A stretch of DNA of 64,000 nucleotides from Hoeflea ulvae (GTDB lineage Bacteria; Pseudomonadota; Alphaproteobacteria; Rhizobiales; Rhizobiaceae). Positions within the stretch are counted from its first letter, which is position 1, and the number at the start of each line of letters is the position of its first letter. The DNA lies in NCBI RefSeq assembly GCF_026619435.1, contig NZ_JAOVZQ010000001.1:3789501-3853500 (forward strand). Reading direction: 5' to 3'. The notes beneath the pieces are model-generated. The model did not search any database. It saw nothing but the letters and a program-made list of their open reading frames with translations, and was not told where the DNA came from. A program made the position numbers and the translations under genes. Shown one piece after another: positions 24,638 to 33,240 of this stretch.

Positions 24638-25471
24638 CTAGCGGTCGTCAAACATCCATTGCCGCTGTTCCCAGATTTTTTCACCGATCAGACAGTCATG
24701 CGAGGCCGATATCGGAGAAAAAGACTGGCCCGGCAGTGCCTGGGCCGGAATGACTTGGTGCGGAAGGTCAGGCGCAGCCCCGATCTCCAGAACCAGCTTG
24801 CGGCGGATAGCTTCGGGAAACTGTTCCCAACTGTTGACCGGCACCAGAAAACTGCCCGGCCCGCCGATCACGCAGTCGGCGTAATAGCTGTCGAGATCGG
24901 CGATGTTGAAGCCGCCCCCCGGACCGTCGCGCGTCATCAGCGGCAGGCCGTTGATGACGATCCGCTGCGACAGCGCGATCTGCCGCGCCTCCAGAACCGG
25001 CGCGCCCTGATTGTTCGGCCCGTCTCCCGACACGTCGATAACCTTGCGAAACCCGTCATACGGTGCCGCCTCCATCCGCTGCACCGCGTGCAGGATCGCC
25101 CCGGAAATCGATGTGCGCCGCTGCGCCACGGGTCTGGACGCCCGCACGATCTCCGAAAGCCGGTCCGCATCCGCGCCGGTCTCGATCAGCGTCCAGTCAA
25201 ACACCTGGCGGATTGCGCTGGTCCCGGCCCATTCGAACATGGTGATGGCGATACGGCCATAAGCGCCCTGGGCCACGGCGCGGACCACGTCGGGGTGATT
25301 GAGCGCCGCAGCATAGCCTTCGCGCTGGATCTCGAGCTCCCGCACCGACATGGAGCGCGACACATCGACCGCCAGCACCAGCGCGACATCGACCGGCTCA
25401 CGCGCCTGTGCGCCGGTGTCGAACGCCAGCAAGGCTGCGGTCGCCAGAACTGCCTTGATCCAGTCTGCCAT
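24638..25471 (-). CDS. DUF1194 secreted von Willebrand A-like protein
   Basis: A 277-residue exported protein. The N-terminal signal peptide (VLATAALLAFDTGAQA) is followed by a VWA-like fold with the metal site DVSRSMS (DxSxS) near residue 40 and VIDVSGDGPNNQG near 140, as in DUF1194. Function is unknown; VWA domains bind metal and mediate protein contacts. ATG 25471 is used; another in-frame ATG lies at 25486. It ends 135 bases from the GGDEF gene region. Confidence 0.8.
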   Translation of the reverse strand: MADWIKAVLATAALLAFDTGAQAREPVDVALVLAVDVSRSMSVRELEIQREGYAAALNHPDVVRAVAQGAYGRIAITMFEWAGTSAIRQVFDWTLIETGADADRLSEIVRASRPVAQRRTSISGAILHAVQRMEAAPYDGFRKVIDVSGDGPNNQGAPVLEARQIALSQRIVINGLPLMTRDGPGGGFNIADLDSYYADCVIGGPGSFLVPVNSWEQFPEAIRRKLVLEIGAAPDLPHQVIPAQALPGQSFSPISASHDCLIGEKIWEQRQWMFDDR

Positions 25472-25523
25472 GACACAATTTAGCATGACAGAATGGAAGC
25501 TCGAAACTGAATTTCTGTCCAGT

Positions 25524-25946
25524 TCAGCGTGGTAACGCTTCTGCACTGTACTGCGCTGCGAAATCGGCTGTCGGCGGAATCGGCTTGATCACATCGATCA
25601 AGGTGCCGGACGGGTCTTGCGCGATGAAATGGCGCTGTCCGAACGCCTCGTCACACAAGTGTTTGAGGACGGTCCACCCTTCAGCCAGAGCCCGGCCATA
25701 GACCGCATCAACATCGTCGACCTCGAAATTCAGGATCACGCCGGTGTGAGTCCGGTCACTTGACGGGATCGTCGCGTGGCCTTGCTCCAGAACCGCCAGA
25801 TTGACCTGAGGGTCCACTTTCGAACGCAAGTGCACGTACCAATCGGACTCGAATGCCGGCTCGAAATCGAGATGCCGGATGTAAAAGTCACTGGTCTCCG
25901 CCACCTTGGGCGTGATCAGAACGGGATAGTAGCTTGTGAATTTCAT
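25524..25946 (-). CDS. VOC-family (glyoxalase/bleomycin-resistance-like) protein
   Basis: A 140-residue protein with the vicinal-oxygen-chelate fold ([14 protein letters not shown] at the start; [19 protein letters not shown] and [13 protein letters not shown] in the second half). ATG 25946 is chosen because AAGGAG lies six bases upstream. It is divergent from a TetR gene and its promoter carries CATACA-type operators, so it is probably the regulator's target. Members of this family modify or bind small toxic compounds; the substrate is unknown. Confidence 0.82.
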   Translation of the reverse strand: MKFTSYYPVLITPKVAETSDFYIRHLDFEPAFESDWYVHLRSKVDPQVNLAVLEQGHATIPSSDRTHTGVILNFEVDDVDAVYGRALAEGWTVLKHLCDEAFGQRHFIAQDPSGTLIDVIKPIPPTADFAAQYSAEALPR

Positions 25947-25970
25947 GACTTGCTCCTTCATCGAAACAGA

Positions 25971-26017
25971 CATACAGTTTGTATGTAAGTGATATTTACA
26001 TACAGGCTGTTTGTATG
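25971..26017. promoter_or_regulatory. Two TetR-type operators between the VOC and TetR genes
   Basis: Two palindromes share the arms CATACA and TGTATG. One has a 3-base spacer (25971-25985) and the other a 7-base spacer (25999-26017). The first lies just upstream of the VOC ribosome binding site, and the second overlaps the likely TetR start codon. This arrangement indicates repression of both divergent genes. Confidence 0.75.
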
Positions 26018-26608
26018 AATAACAAGATCAAAATGTCGAATGAGGATCGCTCAACCACCACCCGCCGCGCCTTGATCGGGGCTGCGCGTGAACTGTTCCT
26101 TCAAATGGGATATGCTGAAGCCAGCACGCCGGAACTGGTCAAGGCTGCCGGAGTCACCCGCGGTGCGCTCTATCACCATTTCGAGGACAAGAAGGCAGTG
26201 TTTCGGGCGGTGGTCGAAAACGAGCTGTCCGAAGTTGCCGAGGCCATACGCAACTCGGCCAAGGCCCCCGAAACTGCTATGGCGGGACTCAAGAGCGGTA
26301 CCCGGGCCTATCTCGATGCAATGCAGATCCCCGGCCGCGCACATCTGTTGCTTGTCGAAGGCCCGGCCGCGCTCGGCATTGAAACCATGAAGCAGATCAA
26401 TGACATCAGCACGGGGCAAACCCTGCGCGAGGGCCTTGAAACAGCCATGGCCTCCGGAGAGATACGCACCGTACCGCTGTCGGCCCTTGCAACGCTGCTG
26501 GATGCTGCCTTTGACCGCGCAGCGCTCGATATTGCCGGTGGCGGCTCCCCGGAGGACATCGACACGGCACTCACTGCACTGCTCGATGGCCTGGCCACAA
26601 CGAGCTAG
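26015..26608 (+). CDS. TetR-family regulator of the VOC gene
   Basis: A 197-residue repressor with an N-terminal TetR helix-turn-helix ([47 protein letters not shown]) and a ligand-binding C-terminal part. Starts at 26015 and 26033 are both possible; 26015 lies inside one of the operators. It is divergent from the VOC gene and probably represses it and itself. Confidence 0.88.
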   Translation: MNNKIKMSNEDRSTTTRRALIGAARELFLQMGYAEASTPELVKAAGVTRGALYHHFEDKKAVFRAVVENELSEVAEAIRNSAKAPETAMAGLKSGTRAYLDAMQIPGRAHLLLVEGPAALGIETMKQINDISTGQTLREGLETAMASGEIRTVPLSALATLLDAAFDRAALDIAGGGSPEDIDTALTALLDGLATTS

Positions 26609-26677
26609 CGCGGCAACCGAATCTGCACCGCGCCGCTCTCGTGGGGCGGAGCAGCCCTCAGATGGGCAAGGTGGAGA

Positions 26678-29239
26678 TCAGCTCCGCGGCTTGAGGTTCT
26701 CCGGATCGTAGAGCGGCTTGTAGCCGACGGCTGCGACATCCACCGGATAGGTCTCGCTGAAATATTCGACATTCAGCCTGCGCCCGACCTGGCAATATTC
26801 CCACGGCAGATAGGCCAGCGCGATGTTCTTGCCGATGGTCGGCCCATAGGCGACGGATGTGGTGTAGGAGATGCGGCCGAGTTCGTCGACGAGCGTCTTG
26901 CCGGTCTCCGGATCGATCACCGGCATGGCGCCGACGGGATAGCGGGCGACGCCCTTGCTGTCGGTGTTCTCGGCCATCACCAGCGTGCACAGCATGGCCG
27001 GCTGATGCTCACGCGCCTTGTATTCGAGGTGTTTGGCCTTGCCGCGGAAATCAGCTTCCTTGACCTTGGGACGGGCGAGATCAGCTTCAATCAGGTTGTA
27101 TTGGGTCAAGAGGTCGCCATTTTGCAGCCGCAAGCTCTTTTCCATGCGGCGCGAATTGGCATAGGTCTCCACCCCGAAAGCCATGACGCCGGTAGCCCGC
27201 AGCGCGTCCCAGACAGCCAGGCCATCCTCATATTTCATGTGCAGCTCCCACCCCTGCTCGCCGACATAGGACAGGCGGAAGGCGGAGACGGTCTTGCCGG
27301 CGATGACGACCGGCTTGATCGCGGCAAAGGCGAAATTTTCGATATCCAGGCCGTCCGGATCGGCCACCACCTTTTTCAGTGTCTGGCGGGCATTCGGGCC
27401 CCAGATGCCGATGGTGGTATAGGCCTCGGAGACGTCGGTGATGGTGACGTCAAAGCCCTTGTCCTCGGCCATGCGGCGCATGTAGTGGAAGTCGCGCGGA
27501 CCGGCATCGGCCCCGTTGATCAAACGGCAGCGGTCGGCCATGCGGATCACCGTGAAGTCGGCGCGGACCATGCCCTCGTCATCGAGGAAGTGTGTGTAGA
27601 TGCCCTTGCCGATATTGCCGTCGCCGCCGATCTTCGCCGCGCACAGCCATTCCATCAGCGCCACATGATCGGGCCCCTCGATGTCGACCATGTGGAAATG
27701 ACTGAGATTGACGATGCCGCAATCCTCGCTCATCGCCAGATGTTCGGCATTGGAGACGCGCCAGAAATGGCGGTTGTCCCATTCATTGGCACGCACCGGC
27801 ACCCGGTCGCCGTATTTTTCCAGCAGATGTTCATTGGCCGCATAGCCATGGGCCCGCTCCCAGCCGCCAAGCTCCATGAAATGGCCGCCGAGCTCGACCT
27901 CGCGGTCATGGAAGGGCGAACGCTTGACGCCGCGGCCCGAGGCATAGGGCTCGCGCGGATGGATCGCCGGGAAATAGATCTTCTGCGCCGCCTCGCGGCA
28001 GCGGCCCGCGATGAAGTCCTCGGTCATCTGGTGCGGGTAGAACCGGGCGTAATCGATCGAGTTGTGATCGATTTCGGTGCGGCCATCGGTCATCCAGTCG
28101 GCGATCAGCTTGCCGTAGCCCGGCGCGTCCTTGACCCAGATGGCCACGCAATACCACAGCCCGCGCACCTTCTGGCTTTCGCCGCAGGAAGCGCCGCCGG
28201 CGGCTGAAACCTGCAGCAGGCCGTTGAAGGAATGGCCTTCATTGTAGCCCAGCTCGCCAAGGATCGGCGTCAGCTCCATGGCGCGCTCGAGCGGTTCGAT
28301 GATCTGTTCCATGTCGAGATCGCGCTGCGAGGGAGACAGCCGCGCCTCGTTCTTCTCGAGAATGTCGCGGGGGTGGCACAGCCGCGGCTCGTCGGTCTCG
28401 TAATAGCCCCACTCGATCTGGCCGCCCTCGGCGGTCTTCGGGTCACCGGTGTCGCGCATATAGGCCGAATTGCCCTGGTCACGCATCAACGGCCAGCCGA
28501 TATCCTTGCCGGAGCCCTCGAACTCGTTATAGGGGCCGAAAAAGGTCAGCGGATGGTCGACCGGCATGACCGGCAGATCCTCGCCCACCATTTCGGCGAT
28601 CAGACGGCCCCAGATGCCGGCACAGACGATGACATGATCGGCCATGATGGTGCCGCGATGGGTGACGACGCCCTTGATCCGGCCGCCCTCGACGATCAGC
28701 GACTGCGCCGGCGTATTGGCGAAGACATTGAGCTTGCCGGTCTTCTCGGCCGCATCGACGAGCTTGCCGGCAACCGTCTGCGAGCGCGGAATCACCAGAC
28801 CGGCATCCGGGTCCCACAGGGCGCCGGCAACCATGTCTTCCTCGACCAGCGGGAATTTTTCCTTCACCTCTGCCGGACCGATGAAGCTGGCGCGGGTGCC
28901 GAAGGCCTTGCCGGAGGAGATCTTGCGCTTGATTTCCTCCATCCAGGCATCGTCGCCGGCGCGGACAATTTCCAGGCCGCCGATGCGCGCGTAATGGCCC
29001 ATCTTCTCGAAGAAATCGATCGAGTATTGCGTGGTCCAGACCGAGAGATAGTCGTGGGAAGTGGTGTAGCAAAAGTCCGAGGCATGCGCCGTCGATCCGA
29101 TATCGGTCGGCACGCCGGACTTGTCGATTCCGACAATGTCGTCCCAGCCACGCTCGATGAGGTGGTGCGCGATGGAGGCACCGACAATGCCGCCCACACC
29201 GATGATGACGACCTTTGCCTGCTTCGGGAACTCTGCCAT
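26678..29239 (-). CDS. Dimethylglycine/sarcosine dehydrogenase-type flavoprotein (FAD oxidase plus GcvT)
   Basis: An 853-residue two-part enzyme. Residues 8-400 form an FAD-dependent DAO-type oxidoreductase, with GVGGIVGASIAHHL near 15 and GSTAHASDF near 50, where related enzymes attach flavin to His. A linker domain and a C-terminal GcvT-like folate-binding domain (about 440-830) follow. Such enzymes oxidise N-methyl groups of dimethylglycine or sarcosine and pass the carbon to THF as methylene-THF. This would fit downstream of the betaine demethylation genes at 6-19 kb. AGGG precedes ATG 29239. The exact substrate cannot be decided. Confidence 0.83.
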   Translation of the reverse strand: MAEFPKQAKVVIIGVGGIVGASIAHHLIERGWDDIVGIDKSGVPTDIGSTAHASDFCYTTSHDYLSVWTTQYSIDFFEKMGHYARIGGLEIVRAGDDAWMEEIKRKISSGKAFGTRASFIGPAEVKEKFPLVEEDMVAGALWDPDAGLVIPRSQTVAGKLVDAAEKTGKLNVFANTPAQSLIVEGGRIKGVVTHRGTIMADHVIVCAGIWGRLIAEMVGEDLPVMPVDHPLTFFGPYNEFEGSGKDIGWPLMRDQGNSAYMRDTGDPKTAEGGQIEWGYYETDEPRLCHPRDILEKNEARLSPSQRDLDMEQIIEPLERAMELTPILGELGYNEGHSFNGLLQVSAAGGASCGESQKVRGLWYCVAIWVKDAPGYGKLIADWMTDGRTEIDHNSIDYARFYPHQMTEDFIAGRCREAAQKIYFPAIHPREPYASGRGVKRSPFHDREVELGGHFMELGGWERAHGYAANEHLLEKYGDRVPVRANEWDNRHFWRVSNAEHLAMSEDCGIVNLSHFHMVDIEGPDHVALMEWLCAAKIGGDGNIGKGIYTHFLDDEGMVRADFTVIRMADRCRLINGADAGPRDFHYMRRMAEDKGFDVTITDVSEAYTTIGIWGPNARQTLKKVVADPDGLDIENFAFAAIKPVVIAGKTVSAFRLSYVGEQGWELHMKYEDGLAVWDALRATGVMAFGVETYANSRRMEKSLRLQNGDLLTQYNLIEADLARPKVKEADFRGKAKHLEYKAREHQPAMLCTLVMAENTDSKGVARYPVGAMPVIDPETGKTLVDELGRISYTTSVAYGPTIGKNIALAYLPWEYCQVGRRLNVEYFSETYPVDVAAVGYKPLYDPENLKPRS

Positions 29240-29381
29240 TTTCGTCTACCCTGATTGCGCCTGGAGCAGAATTTAGGATCTCGCGGAACAAAACCAGAGC
29301 CTGTCTACGACATTATAGCCATGCTGCACGACCAGTGGATGGTTGATGCACGCACGCCCGGGCCCCGACCGGAACGGCAAA

Positions 29382-29407
29382 GGGCGCGATCCTTTGAGAT
29401 CGCGCCC
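29382..29407 (-). terminator. Terminator-like hairpin after the small periplasmic protein gene
   Basis: A 10-bp perfect stem GGGCGCGATC / GATCGCGCCC has a six-base loop and is followed on the minus strand by TTT. It lies 30 bases after the stop of the gene at 29437-29700. Confidence 0.7.
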
Positions 29408-29436
29408 CTGTATCACTGGCAGCGTTTCCGGCTGCC

Positions 29437-29700
29437 CTACTTGATCACGGCACTGCCGTTGACAATCTCGATGCTTTCGCTGCCGGCAAGCGTTTCGCGA
29501 TCGCCGGACGGCATGGTCACGAAACAGCCCGAGGGGCAGAAATTCACTGTTGCGCCGGCTTCGATCACCAGATCGATCTTGTTGCCGCCTTCGGTGACGA
29601 TCAGCACCTGGGACTGATCGTCTTTGTTGGTGACATTGGCTGCGCTCGCGCCGCCGATCATCGCCAAACTCACTGCAAACCCGATTAGCATGGTCTTCAT
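29437..29700 (-). CDS. Hypothetical exported protein, 87 residues
   Basis: The protein starts with a clear signal peptide (MKTMLIGFAVSLAMIGGASA). The mature part has a cupin-like alternation (IDLVIEAGATVNFCPSGCFVTMPSGDRETLAGSESIEIVNG) and one cysteine pair. No family is recognised. A terminator-like hairpin follows. The gene stands alone between the FAD/GcvT and MscS genes. Confidence 0.65.
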   Translation of the reverse strand: MKTMLIGFAVSLAMIGGASAANVTNKDDQSQVLIVTEGGNKIDLVIEAGATVNFCPSGCFVTMPSGDRETLAGSESIEIVNGSAVIK

Positions 29701-29815
29701 GGGCTACCGGCGAACTGATCGCCGCTCCTTGTTGAAACACTGTCGGACCCGTCTTGGCCCGGTATGGATGAATGTCTAGCACTGCGAAACTGAATGCAGT
29801 CTGAACGCAGGATTG

Positions 29816-32431
29816 TCACCGGTCGCTGCCTGCGGGTCCGGACCCGTCTCCCATCGTATCCTGCCCGGCCCGTGTCGGCCTGCGCCGCTTGGCCGGTTTG
29901 TCTTGAGCCGCTTCCGGATCAGCCGCAACATCCGATGGCCTGGATGGTTCGGCAAGCTTGGCCTTCCGCTCCATCAGCTTCTCGCTCAGCACCGTCAGCG
30001 GTTCGTCCTGATCGCCAAGCTTGATGTTGAGATCGCGCTGCGGGAACGGAATTTCAATCCCCTCGGCCTTCAGGCGCTCGAAAATGCGCAGGCGCAATTC
30101 GGTCCGCACGGTCATGCCGTTGAGCACGTCGGCGATATGCGCCTTGACCTCGAAATCCAGCGAGGAATCGCCGAAATTGATAAAGAACACGCCAGGCGCC
30201 GGAAAGTTCAGCACCAGATCGTGTCCGCGCACCACCTCCTCGAGGATTTCGAGGACGCGTCGCGGATCGGCGTCATAGCTGACGCCCACCGGCACATCGA
30301 CGCGGCCCATCTTGTTGCGGTGGGTCCAGTTGCCGACCGGCGCATTGATCAGTTCCGAATTGGGCACGATGATCGACTGCCGCGAGAAGGTCTCGATCTC
30401 GGTGGCGCGGACCGAGATCTTCTTGACGAAACCCTCCGTCGACCCTGTCACCACCCAGTCGCCGACCTTGAACGGCCGTTCGGCAAGCAGGATCAGGCCC
30501 GAGACGAAATTGCTGACGATGTTCTGCAGCCCGAAACCAATGCCCAGCGACAGGGCACCGGCAACCAGAGCCAGGCTTGAAAGGTCGATGCCGGCTGCGG
30601 AAATGCCGATCAGGCCCGCGACCGCGACGCCGAGATAGCCGACGCCGATCTTGATCGAGTTGCGCACCCCGGATTCCATGCCGCCGCGCGCCATCACGCT
30701 GCTGTCGAGCCAGCGCTGGAACCAGCGCGTGGCCAGCAGGCCGACGATGAACAGCAGGATGCCGAAAAGGATCCCGACCAGCGAAATGGTGATGCCGCCG
30801 ATGCGGATCTCGGTCATGATCCGGTAGAACCAGAGCTCGATATCCTGGACCTGGAAGCCCCACAGCAACAGGATCATCGGCACGCCGAGCAGCAGCACCA
30901 TCAGGTTGATCAACAGGCCCGCCGCCAGCCCGGTGCGGTCTAGCGTGACATGGCCCGGATGGTACCGGGCCTCGATCCGCCGCCCGACCACGGTATGGGC
31001 GAATGCCCCCTCTTCCGAGATCGCGCGCGCAGACAGGTAGCCGATATACATCGTCGTCAAAATGGCGCCGGTGACCACGATCTGGGTGGCGGCAAAGCGG
31101 GCCAGTCCGACATAGCCCAGGGCCGCCGTCGCCATCAGCCCCAGGCCGGCGACCAGCAACGTTGCCGAGATCACCCGCGGCCAGGGCCGGCCGGGATCGG
31201 CGGGATCACCGGAAGCGGCGACCACCGGCTTGCCCATGGCCATGGCAATCAGGATCAGCGCCATCAGGAACACCGAGATGATGCCCTTGAACACCGTCAG
31301 CACCACCGGGGATCCGAGTGACTGGCTGAGCTGGTCCTCGACGAAATCGAAACCGTTGACGAACACCATCGCCACCACCAGCAGGTAGAGTGCGCGGGCG
31401 CCGCCATTGGAAATATTGACCAGGCGCCAGGCCGGCATGTTCGGCGCCAGAATGCCGCGTGCCAGCTTGCTGACAAAGAAGATCGCCACCATGATCGCCA
31501 GCGTGCTGGACACCACCGGGGCGATGTCGCCGCGCAGGATCGCAAAACTCTCGAGCAGCCCGTAGATTGTCGCCGCCAGCGCCGTCATCGCGATCGTCGG
31601 AATGACGGTGGCCCAGAAGGCGACCGACAGCCGGCTTGTGTAAGACGGGTCCTCATCGGTCGGATCGCGGTCGAGCAGCCCGCCGAACAGGCGGTAGGCT
31701 CCCGGCAGGAACACCAGTGCCGCAAGCAGCGAGAAGAAGATGCAGCCCAGCAGCGCCTGCCATTTGAAGGTCCAGACGAATTTCGCCCACGACCCGTAGG
31801 TCCGCACCAGATCGGTCCATTCGTCTTCCATCGCAACCAGCGACTGGGTCAGCATCAAGGGGCCAATTTCGGTGCGCTTGAACAGGGTGTTGGAAAACAG
31901 GTCGCGGCGCACTTCGGTGATCCTGTCGCCCAGATCACTTGCCTTGACCGACACCGCTTCGGCCCGGCCGGTGAGCGTGTTGATCAGCGCGCGCTCGTCG
32001 ATGAGCCGGGCGCGTTCTGCAACAATGGCGTCCGGTTCGGCCGGCTCGCCTTCCGCCGGGGAGTTTCCGAGCTGCTCGATCCGGGCCTTGATTTCCGTCA
32101 TCCGCGGCCGCAGCGAGACACCGATATCCAGCATGCTGCGCGCCAGGGCTTCAAGTTCGAGCTTGAGTTCGACCAGGGTGCTGTCGTTGTCAGCGTTTTC
32201 GTCGATGCGCCGGGCCAGCCGCGTGAGGTTTCCTTCCGCCGCGGCCAGTTCGGCCTCCGCCGCAATCACGGTCGGCGAGACAACAGCTGCAGCAGGAGCA
32301 GCCGCAGGCGCAACCTGCTGCTCCTCGGCCGGCACGACAGCGGGCGCCACGGTCTGGGAATGGGCGGCAAGTCCGGACCCGGCCAGCACCATGGCGGCCA
32401 GCAGGGCGGCTTTCAACCAGTCAAAGCGCAT
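29816..32431 (-). CDS. Large MscS-type mechanosensitive channel (DUF3772)
   Basis: An 871-residue inner-membrane protein. After a signal peptide, the periplasmic coiled-coil region (about 55-190) matches DUF3772. About ten membrane segments follow. The MscS pore and beta domains lie near 600-800 (SLALVAGALSLGIGFGLQNIVSNFVSGLILLAERPFKVGDWV). It would release solutes during hypo-osmotic shock, which goes well with a cell that accumulates betaines. The cytoplasmic tail is charged (PAKRRRPTRAG). GGGGA precedes ATG 32431. Confidence 0.92.
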   Translation of the reverse strand: MRFDWLKAALLAAMVLAGSGLAAHSQTVAPAVVPAEEQQVAPAAAPAAAVVSPTVIAAEAELAAAEGNLTRLARRIDENADNDSTLVELKLELEALARSMLDIGVSLRPRMTEIKARIEQLGNSPAEGEPAEPDAIVAERARLIDERALINTLTGRAEAVSVKASDLGDRITEVRRDLFSNTLFKRTEIGPLMLTQSLVAMEDEWTDLVRTYGSWAKFVWTFKWQALLGCIFFSLLAALVFLPGAYRLFGGLLDRDPTDEDPSYTSRLSVAFWATVIPTIAMTALAATIYGLLESFAILRGDIAPVVSSTLAIMVAIFFVSKLARGILAPNMPAWRLVNISNGGARALYLLVVAMVFVNGFDFVEDQLSQSLGSPVVLTVFKGIISVFLMALILIAMAMGKPVVAASGDPADPGRPWPRVISATLLVAGLGLMATAALGYVGLARFAATQIVVTGAILTTMYIGYLSARAISEEGAFAHTVVGRRIEARYHPGHVTLDRTGLAAGLLINLMVLLLGVPMILLLWGFQVQDIELWFYRIMTEIRIGGITISLVGILFGILLFIVGLLATRWFQRWLDSSVMARGGMESGVRNSIKIGVGYLGVAVAGLIGISAAGIDLSSLALVAGALSLGIGFGLQNIVSNFVSGLILLAERPFKVGDWVVTGSTEGFVKKISVRATEIETFSRQSIIVPNSELINAPVGNWTHRNKMGRVDVPVGVSYDADPRRVLEILEEVVRGHDLVLNFPAPGVFFINFGDSSLDFEVKAHIADVLNGMTVRTELRLRIFERLKAEGIEIPFPQRDLNIKLGDQDEPLTVLSEKLMERKAKLAEPSRPSDVAADPEAAQDKPAKRRRPTRAGQDTMGDGSGPAGSDR

Positions 32432-32580
32432 GAAATCCCCATCCGGTTGCGAAGTCTCGGTCTTCTTTAGAGCAGTTCATCGGGAGATGGAACCATTGCG
32501 CCCTCAAGCACTCCGCTGGGCCCATGCGCTATCACAGCGCCAAGGGGCCGAAGCACCCGGCCCGCCAGGATGAAAAATCC

Positions 32581-33126
32581 CTAGAAGCCGGCGCCGGGCT
32601 CGGCCAGATAGGCCTCTTCCTCGGCCGTCGATGTCCGCCCCAGGATCGGGTTGCGGTGCGGAAACCGGCCGAAGCGCTTGATCACGTCCTGATGCTTGAT
32701 CGCGTAATCAAGGTAAGTCTCGTTGCCGAGCGCCTCGCACAGCGCCACGGCGCGGGCCTGTTCCTCGAGACTTTCGGCATGCTCGAACGGCATGTAGAAG
32801 AAGATCCGGCGGTTTTCCGGCGTGGCGGCATCAGCGCCCACGGCGATGGCCGCCTTGGCGGCATTGAGCGCCAGACGGTCGGTGGCAAAAGCCAGTGGCG
32901 AGCCGCGATAGATGTTGCGCGGGAACTGGTCGAGCACGATGATCCGCGCCAACCGCGCCTCCGGCGTTGCGCGCCATTCGGGCGTTGCCTCGCGCGACTG
33001 GGCAAGATGCAGCTCAGCAAAGCGCTCGGTGATGAGGCGGTCGATCTCGTCGCTCTTGACGAACCAGTCCTTGCTCGTGAGTTCCTCGAACCAGAATTTG
33101 AGGACGCTTTCGGGTGTTTCAGTCAT
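32581..33126 (-). CDS. DUF924 protein
   Basis: A 181-residue cytosolic protein of the DUF924 family, marked by VLKFWFEELTSKDWFVKSDEID, ARIIVLDQFPRNIYRGSPLAFATD and FFYMPFEHAESLEEQ. The fold is all-helical and TPR-like; function is unknown. ATG 33126 gives the normal family start. It is the first gene after mccA on the same strand, with a 114-base gap. Confidence 0.88.
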   Translation of the reverse strand: MTETPESVLKFWFEELTSKDWFVKSDEIDRLITERFAELHLAQSREATPEWRATPEARLARIIVLDQFPRNIYRGSPLAFATDRLALNAAKAAIAVGADAATPENRRIFFYMPFEHAESLEEQARAVALCEALGNETYLDYAIKHQDVIKRFGRFPHRNPILGRTSTAEEEAYLAEPGAGF

Positions 33127-33240
33127 GGGAGATCCTGTTCTGTGTCCAATTGCTGCGCTGATCTGGCGACCGCGGGACTTTACCGATCCGCGCCGCGATT
33201 TCCACCGCAAATCGTGTGGCCCGCGCCAGACCGGTCGCGG

